From contig JARHVA010000398.1 in assembly GCA_037957365.1 (NCBI GenBank), positions 2,282,001-2,346,000 on the forward strand: a stretch of 64,000 nucleotides of DNA, given 5' to 3'. The stretch's first letter is position 1. Each line of letters opens with the position of its first letter. The notes below the pieces were generated by a model, which made no database searches, had not been told where the DNA came from, and saw nothing but the letters and a program-made list of their open reading frames with translations. Made by a program: the position numbers and the translations under genes. The stretch is from Torreya grandis (taxonomy: Eukaryota > Streptophyta > Pinopsida > Cupressales > Taxaceae). Below, in pieces: positions 58,950-64,000 of this stretch.

Positions 58950-59440
58950 TATATTTTGAAGGTTATAATAGTGGGTTGAAAAGTTTTATGGATAGTGACT
59001 GGTTATATTTTCATAGTTGGAGGAACTACAGTCTCATGGATTTCTAAGCTACAGAAAGTTGTTGCACTTTTTACCACTACGGCTGAATACATTGCTTGCA
59101 CTGAAGCAAGTAAAGATTTGTTATGGTTAAGTATATTTATGGAGGAATTGGGAATGAATAAATTTGGGTACAATCTATATTATGATAGCCAAAGTGCTAT
59201 TCACCTAGCTAAAAACTTTACTTTTCATAGTAGGACAAAGTATATAGAGCTTCATTACCACTTCATATGTATAATTTTGGGAAGTGAGCAGTTCAAGCTC
59301 AAGAAGATTTAATCAAAGGAGAATCTTGAAGATATGCTTACTAAGGTAATTGTAGCAGTGAATTTGAGGGCACACTCAAATTTTGTGGGACTTCAAGCAT
59401 GAGCTTGAAGAAGAAGAAATTAGTAGTTCTGAGTTTAAGT
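58950..59440 (+). pseudogene. RNase H of the copia element, decayed
   Basis: After LKSFMDSD, a frame change near 58990 leads to MTGYIFIVGGTTVSWISKLQ, then VVALFTTTAEYIACTEASKD, then DSQSAIHLAKNFTFHSRTKY, then IELHYHFI. These are the copia RNase H motifs; the Glu in TTAEYIA and Asp in DSQSA are present. The C-terminal ENLEDMLTKVI and LRAHSNFVGL segments end pol just before the polypurine tract. Confidence 0.85.
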
Positions 59441-59479
59441 GGAAGGTTGCAACAGTTGGTGTTGTGGCCTTATGTCTCC

Positions 59480-59490
59480 AAGTGGGAGAT
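59480..59490 (+). other. Polypurine tract of the copia element
   Basis: AAGTGGGAGAT directly precedes the 3' LTR start at 59491, the usual copia arrangement. Confidence 0.85.
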
Positions 59491-60773
59491 TTTTGGATAT
59501 GTGGAAACATAATGACTCATTTTATTTTAATGGAAAAGCCTAAAACTTTTAGTTGTTATGAGTATCCTATAGAAGAAACCTGTAGTTGATACATGTAGCC
59601 TATAGATGAAACCTGTAGTGGTTACAGGCAGCCTATAGAAGAAACTTGCAGTTGCTATGAGTAATCTATAGGTGAATCTTATAGTGGTTACATGCAACCT
59701 ATAGGTGAAAACTATAGTTTCTATGTGCAGCTTGTAGATAAAACCTATAGTTTCTATGGGCAACTTGTAATTGAAGACTACAGTTAATATGGGCAATCTA
59801 AAAATAGAAAGTCTGCAACTTGATCAGTGTTATGGGCTTCTATATATAAGTGTTGTTATTAACTGAAATGAATAGGTTAATGTCAAATTTTAATCCTAAT
59901 TTTTTGGATCAATATAAGCACTATGTGTTCATGGTTACATTGGCCACAGATCTATGTTGGTAGGGTCATGAAGGTCTATTGTTAATGATGTTATTATAGG
60001 CATTGATTGAATGCAAGAGAAACTTGAGGACGGTCAGATGATGATTTGTCAACAGCTCATGCATCACTATCATAGCTATATGACTATTTAAAGTAGTTTA
60101 TTTTTAATATCTATAAAATATTGTAACCACATGAAGTTGTAACAAATTTGTACTTCCTTATTATGCAAGGAAGTTGTAATAAATCTGTACTTTCTTATTC
60201 TGTAAGGAAGTTGTAATATATTGTAACTGTAGGAAGTTAGAATAGATTTTGTACTTCCTTATTTTTAGTGATCATCCCTTTAAAAGTGGAAAAAGAGGTA
60301 GAACAATTATGTAGTCATGAATTATAGATTAAAAAAAGGTGAGAATGCAACATCATAGTAATTGACAGAAAGAGAATATTTATCTTCTGACAAAGGTGTT
60401 TTTAGAGTGCTCTAATATAGATACTGAGGGATAGGAAGTGTTAGGAACTTCTATAAATTCCTTTGGAAGTTTGAATAAAATAATTCTTGAGTTTCTTGGT
60501 GGACGTAGCCCATCATTTGGGTGAACCATGTTAAATACTATGTCAATATTTTTGTATGTGGTTTTTCAGCATCTCTTATTTTTCTATTTTTTCCATGTAT
60601 TTATTATTCCATATTTATTTGTTTAACTTACAAGTACATGTTTAGATTATTTTTAATCTATGGGTTACAAATTATATTTTAATATAGATTTGTAAACTCA
60701 ATTATTTTGATCTGGGCAATTGAGTAATATTGTATGTAATAAAATCTTGAAACTTTCTATATTTAACCCAATA
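59491..60773 (+). repeat. 3' LTR of the copia element
   Basis: It starts TTTTGGATATGTGG, where the 5' copy has TGTTGGAGATGTGG, and ends ACCCAATA. A TATA-like box (TATATATAAG) lies at 59841-59850. Both terminal dinucleotides (TG and CA) have changed to TT and TA. Confidence 0.92.
59565..59805. repeat. 33-bp minisatellite in the 3' LTR (U3)
   Basis: It is the counterpart of 54165-54410, with about seven units. On the minus strand it gives an 89-codon open frame (59796-59527) made of 11-residue repeats such as TTGFIYRLHVS, which is a by-product of the repeat. Confidence 0.85.
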
Positions 60774-60778
60774 GAGAA
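60774..60778. repeat. Target-site duplication GAGAA, right copy
   Basis: It matches 54105-54109 and is followed by the continuation of the LARD-like LTR. Confidence 0.92.
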
Positions 60779-61551
60779 AGGATCATCATGATCTTAAAAT
60801 ACATGTAAAATTTCATAAAATATCTTTATATAAACCTCCAACACAAAAATCATATGTTCTAATGGAAACTTTGTTCTTGCAGACCATTCTCACTATCTTG
60901 GGTTTCATTATCTTGACTTAAATAGATAGGTTATTTTGAGAGAAACTTCTAGATTATATGTGAGCATCATCACCACATATAAACCAAGGTAATTATAGTT
61001 ATGTGTCTTAAAAAAATACCCCAAACAAATGGATTCATCTCTAGTCACTTGAAACTCATCCCTAAACACATCATATACATTATTATTTAAACACATCATA
61101 TACATTATTAAACAAACTATAATTTTCTCAAATACTTCTAACTTTGTTCACATAGGTCTCATACTTGTCTTCATAACATGCTACTAGGCTTATTCTATCG
61201 CACTAGGTCTCTCATGCAAGGACTAAGCCTCAATACCTAACCTTGAAAGAATATTTGCCTTATAAACATGTGTAAACATTTTAAAACATCATCTCATATT
61301 ATTTACCATTGATTAATCACCTTCAATCTCATACATTTCTATAACAATCATCACTATGCCTCTACAATATATATCCATGCTCAAGGAACTAGTCCATCAA
61401 CCAGACCTACTAGGTACCACAACTTCTTGAGACCTTATTATTACATGTCTCTTCTAAAAAATACCTCTAGAACATTAATGATATTTAACTCCCTTTGACA
61501 TCAATGATAAACTTAATGATACAAACACATCAATAGAGACATACCTCAATA
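60779..61551 (-). repeat. 5' LTR of the LARD-like element, outer piece
   Basis: It continues the LTR interrupted at 54109, aligning with 48535-48815 and then 49795-50251. About 980 bp present in the other LTR is missing at about 61065. Confidence 0.8.
61063..61112. repeat. 25-bp tandem duplication at a deletion junction
   Basis: TAAACACATCATATACATTA plus TT begins at 61063 and again at 61088. It sits exactly where the 980-bp segment is absent. Confidence 0.8.
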
Positions 61552-61556
61552 GTTCA
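61552..61556. repeat. Probable target-site duplication GTTCA (right)
   Basis: It pairs with ATTCA at 46897-46901, with one G-to-A difference. Confidence 0.55.
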
Positions 61557-62420
61557 TAGCATGGACCAATTTTGGATTGTGAACTTGAGGTGTTGCTTCA
61601 TTATTGATTGGGATAAGGAAGCCTAGGGTTTATTATGAGAATCATGTCTCAAAATAAGTTGGTTTATCACTAGCATAGGTGATGGTGAGGGTATATTCTA
61701 GCCAGTGGCAAGGTGGAGGTTCAAAATAGGCATACTTGGCAATAGATTCAAGATGGATGGTTCAAATAAACCTTAAGGATTCAATTATCTATATACTTTG
61801 ATGGCCTCAACATAAGTTAAATGTAAGTCTAAAATGAAAGGATCTCTATACAATAACATATTATTCCAAGGATCTAGTGTGTTCTTGTACATTTTAAGGG
61901 TTAGCTAAGCATTGGTCTATACAGCATAGTGATTCATCTATACATATTCTAAAACCTAACATTGAAATTTCCTATGGGCTCATTGGGTTTCATTTTAATG
62001 TAGGTAAACTATTGGTATAACAAACTTGAATCGATGACTTGCCCAAACTAGGTAAATAATGTGTTACTAAATTGGTCCTAACTGGTGATAGAGCCTTCAA
62101 GCAAGTTTAGTAACCAATCATACACCACGTCCATTAGAGTGAATGGTAAAACCCTGCATGTAACATCCTCATGTCCCTTAGTGGTACGCCCCACACCTAG
62201 TGTGAATATTTGGAGTATCTTGTTGGGTTCCTAGGTAAATCATGGACAAATTTATGAATGTTGATTTCAGACCCAACTAGCCACACCATAGATGTAGCCA
62301 TATTCAAAGGTCTATTAGGGACAAACTGAGAGGATGAGCTAGTAGGTGTAACCACAACTCTTGGTATCCCTCTAGTAGTTCTAGTTCTCTTATTGAATTG
62401 TAATTGGGATATTATTATTC
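61557..62420 (-). pseudogene. gag of the outer minus-strand element, decayed
   Basis: Read on the minus strand in two or three frames, it gives TRTTRGIPRVVVTPTSSSSQ, then FVPNRPLNM, then a capsid block including CRVLPFTLMD, WLLNLLEGSITSW and QFSNTLFTQFGQV, then LLYQQFTYIKMKPNEPIGNF. This matches gypsy gag (FPYTLxGKAxxWYFxLxxGSITSWDQFxxxFxxQFG). It is the missing 5' half of the element whose pol lies at 42.9-46.3 kb. Confidence 0.7.
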
Positions 62421-62557
62421 ATCTAATATTAGATCATGATCTAGTGATCTACACATTAACCTCCAAGTTATTCATATGTAGGATAGTAGCTTAAATCCTT
62501 TTTATATAGAGAGAAGGGGTGATCTCCTTTTATCACTAATTATTGTTTAACTCAACA

Positions 62558-64000
62558 TCTCCATCCCAGCTACACCTATTAGATTAGATGAATTAAGTTA
62601 AATTAGGAAATAATAGGGGACTTATGTCCTCTCATTTTAGGATTATTTTTGAAGTAATCCAAGACACAAGATGTAGGTACAGGGCTCCATTAAATAGCAT
62701 GATTAGAATAGATCTCTAGAGATATAATGCTACCATTAGAGGTCCAATACTAGTTTTCTCACTGACTCATATAAATTCTATACTTATAGCTATAAAATTA
62801 CAACATATTGAATCTTATAGCTCTACTCTACTTCACTTTACTATTTCTAAAGAAAGGGAAAGATCACTTGTTCATAAATAAACATTAAAATAGGTGGAGT
62901 GTAAAATAGAAATAAAGTTTTCTTATTAAAGGGGTAATACTAATTATTCCATGACTAAAACATGCTTAGCAATAGTTGCACCACTATATGCTAATTTTCA
63001 TGATGGATTGGGCTTCAGTCATAGAGGGAGAGAGTATGAGGTGTAAGGGTAAATGCTTAATTTTAAGACTCCTTTAATGAATGAACTACAAATAGTTTTG
63101 TATTTAATTACACATATCCTTATAGACTTCAAATAAAGTGAGATGAATTGAAGAACCTAACTAAAATAGTGGAAGCATATCCTAGTTAATGCATAAACTC
63201 TACAAAAAAGCATAAACTACAATACTATAACATTAGTATTAATCCATTAAATTAGAAGGAAAGTGGAAGCCCTTCAAGGTAACCAAATGCATTTACACAT
63301 AAAATCAAATTTCTATTATTTTGATAGATTCAGTTTTTAAATAGAGTTAAGCCTTATAGCATACTAAGTAGAAATATATATAGAAGAGAGAGATGGGTCC
63401 TACGTCGAAGAGGCATGAGATCACACTCTTAGCCATCATGGCCTGAAATGGTAAAACAAAATTATGTCATAATATTCCTTGTTCCATAATAGATAATATA
63501 GAAGGGATTTCCATGTCCTCCTAAGGAGACTTGAGGAGAGGTATGATTTGGACCACATCCTAACAATTTTGGTAGGCTCCACTAAGCTACCAATGATTAT
63601 TCAATGAGGTGGAACCTCTACAAGTCAATAAAAGACTCATGGAGGAGCATCCTTGCTAGAGATATTATGTGAAAAAAGTGTAGGGAACATACACCTCTTT
63701 TACCTATGTGTCACTATGAATAACTGAGGGATGGGCCACATGGCATTTTTAAAATGTCTTTGATTACTCAGTCATTTCAATAATGATAAATTTCTAGCTA
63801 TAATAATTTTTGGGCCCACCTTCATGTCTTTCAATTGTGTATTGAAGCTAAAATAAGTGTCCAAGTCAAGCTTCTTGGGATTATGACACTTGTCAATTTG
63901 ACCCTTGATTAGGACATGTGTGGATCTTGCCTTTAGTATGTGTATTGAGATTGATCTAGCTGTGAGGTCATGTTTAAAATGACTAATATATCTTTTTCAT
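62558..64000 (-). repeat. 5' LTR of the outer minus-strand element, partial
   Basis: It aligns with 38435-39885 and is cut by the window edge. The interval 62421-62557 should hold the primer site, but none is recognisable on the minus strand. Confidence 0.7.

Larger units (their letters stand above)
54110..60773 (+). mobile_element. Ty1/copia retrotransposon (Tork/TNT1-like), 6.66 kb, dead
   Basis: LTRs 54110-55371 and 59491-60773 are flanked by GAGAA. The internal order is initiator-Met-type primer site, gag, protease, integrase, RT, RNase H and polypurine tract, which is the copia order. Wording such as WHSRLGHMSQKGM, CEHxVFGKQ and LLLYVDDMLL suggests the Tork/TNT1 group, though I did not test this. 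Stops, two frame changes and a missing RT motif make it inactive. In one 228-base LTR stretch I count about 30 differences by eye. Confidence 0.93.
46902..61551 (-). mobile_element. LARD-like non-coding LTR element, about 8 kb without the copia insertion
   Basis: Two LTRs align: 46902-50251 and 52500-54109 plus 60779-61551, the second split by the copia insertion. Strand is set by a polypurine tract read on the minus strand (GACAAAGGGGGAGAT, 50266-50252) directly before the LTR start TGTTGAGGTATG. The internal region is only 2.25 kb, with no gag or pol motif seen. Large LTRs plus an empty interior fit a large retrotransposon derivative mobilised by another element. The tract style is typical of copia elements. 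Confidence 0.8.
38435..64000 (-). mobile_element. Minus-strand Tat-type Ty3/gypsy element, split by nested insertions and running off the window
   Basis: The repeat at 38435-39885 aligns with 62558-64000 up to the window edge. Between them, on the minus strand, lie gag (62420-61600, resuming 46900-46620), protease (about 46330-46200), archaeal-type RNase H (about 45830-45660), RT (about 45000-44100), RNase H (44062-43790) and integrase (43300-42900). This order fits a single element once the insertion at 46902-61551 is removed. The outer end and target duplication lie outside the window. Confidence 0.75.

Noticed and set aside
59527..59796. Minus-strand 89-codon frame with 11-residue repeats
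   Set aside because: It is the antisense of the 33-bp LTR minisatellite. Periodicity follows from the repeat length, and the 5' LTR copy is not open in the same way.
1..64000. Host genes, tRNA, rRNA, CRISPR or bacterial-type operons
   Set aside because: No supported exon structure, cloverleaf, ribosomal motif or spacer array was seen. The sequence is eukaryotic repeat DNA.

Overview
This window is land-plant nuclear DNA made almost entirely of old LTR retrotransposons. The organism is probably a seed plant with a large, repeat-rich genome; a gymnosperm is a reasonable guess but is not proven. The reasons are AT-rich sequence, four Ty3/gypsy or Ty1/copia elements with plant-type domain sets and tRNA primer sites, deep decay of every reading frame, and nesting of elements inside one another. 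I see no host gene, tRNA, rRNA or CRISPR array. Nearly all the short open frames are spurious or are pieces of broken gag and pol genes.

Layout, left to right. (1) About 380-7.4 kb: the 3' part of a plus-strand Tat-lineage Ty3/gypsy element. It holds RT, RNase H, a second archaeal-type RNase H and integrase, then 2.6 kb of non-coding DNA with diverged tandem repeats, then a possible 3' LTR from 6591. (2) 8364-20024: a complete but dead 11.66-kb plus-strand Ty3/gypsy element. Its LTRs are about 1.0 kb and it is flanked by a perfect GTCAT duplication. It carries gag, protease, RT, RNase H and integrase, and then a very long third reading frame of roughly 900 codons between integrase and the 3' LTR that I cannot assign to a family. 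(3) 21414-35201: a tandem duplication of a 2.9-kb unit. The first copy is split by an 8.02-kb Tat-type element (23301-31320, GTGTA duplication) that has lost RT and integrase. The second copy preserves the empty insertion site. (4) 36641-36945: a short copia-like LTR with TATA box and primer site. (5) About 38435 to past the window end: a minus-strand Tat-type element split by later insertions. Its 3' LTR and pol lie at 38.4-46.4 kb and its gag and 5' LTR at 61.6-64.0 kb. (6) Inside it, 46902-61551: a minus-strand element with no coding sequence seen and a 3.35-kb LTR (LARD-like). (7) Inside the 5' LTR of that, 54110-60773: a plus-strand Ty1/copia element with a GAGAA duplication.

How the parts relate. 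The coding relics belong to one process: gag for the particle, protease for processing, RT and RNase H for cDNA synthesis, integrase for insertion. No element looks autonomous. Catalytic residues are lost in all of them, often by changes that fit C-to-T or G-to-A transitions. Element borders rest on matching target-site duplications, LTR alignment by eye, primer sites and polypurine tracts read directly from the sequence. Lineage names rest on recognised domain order and conserved motifs.
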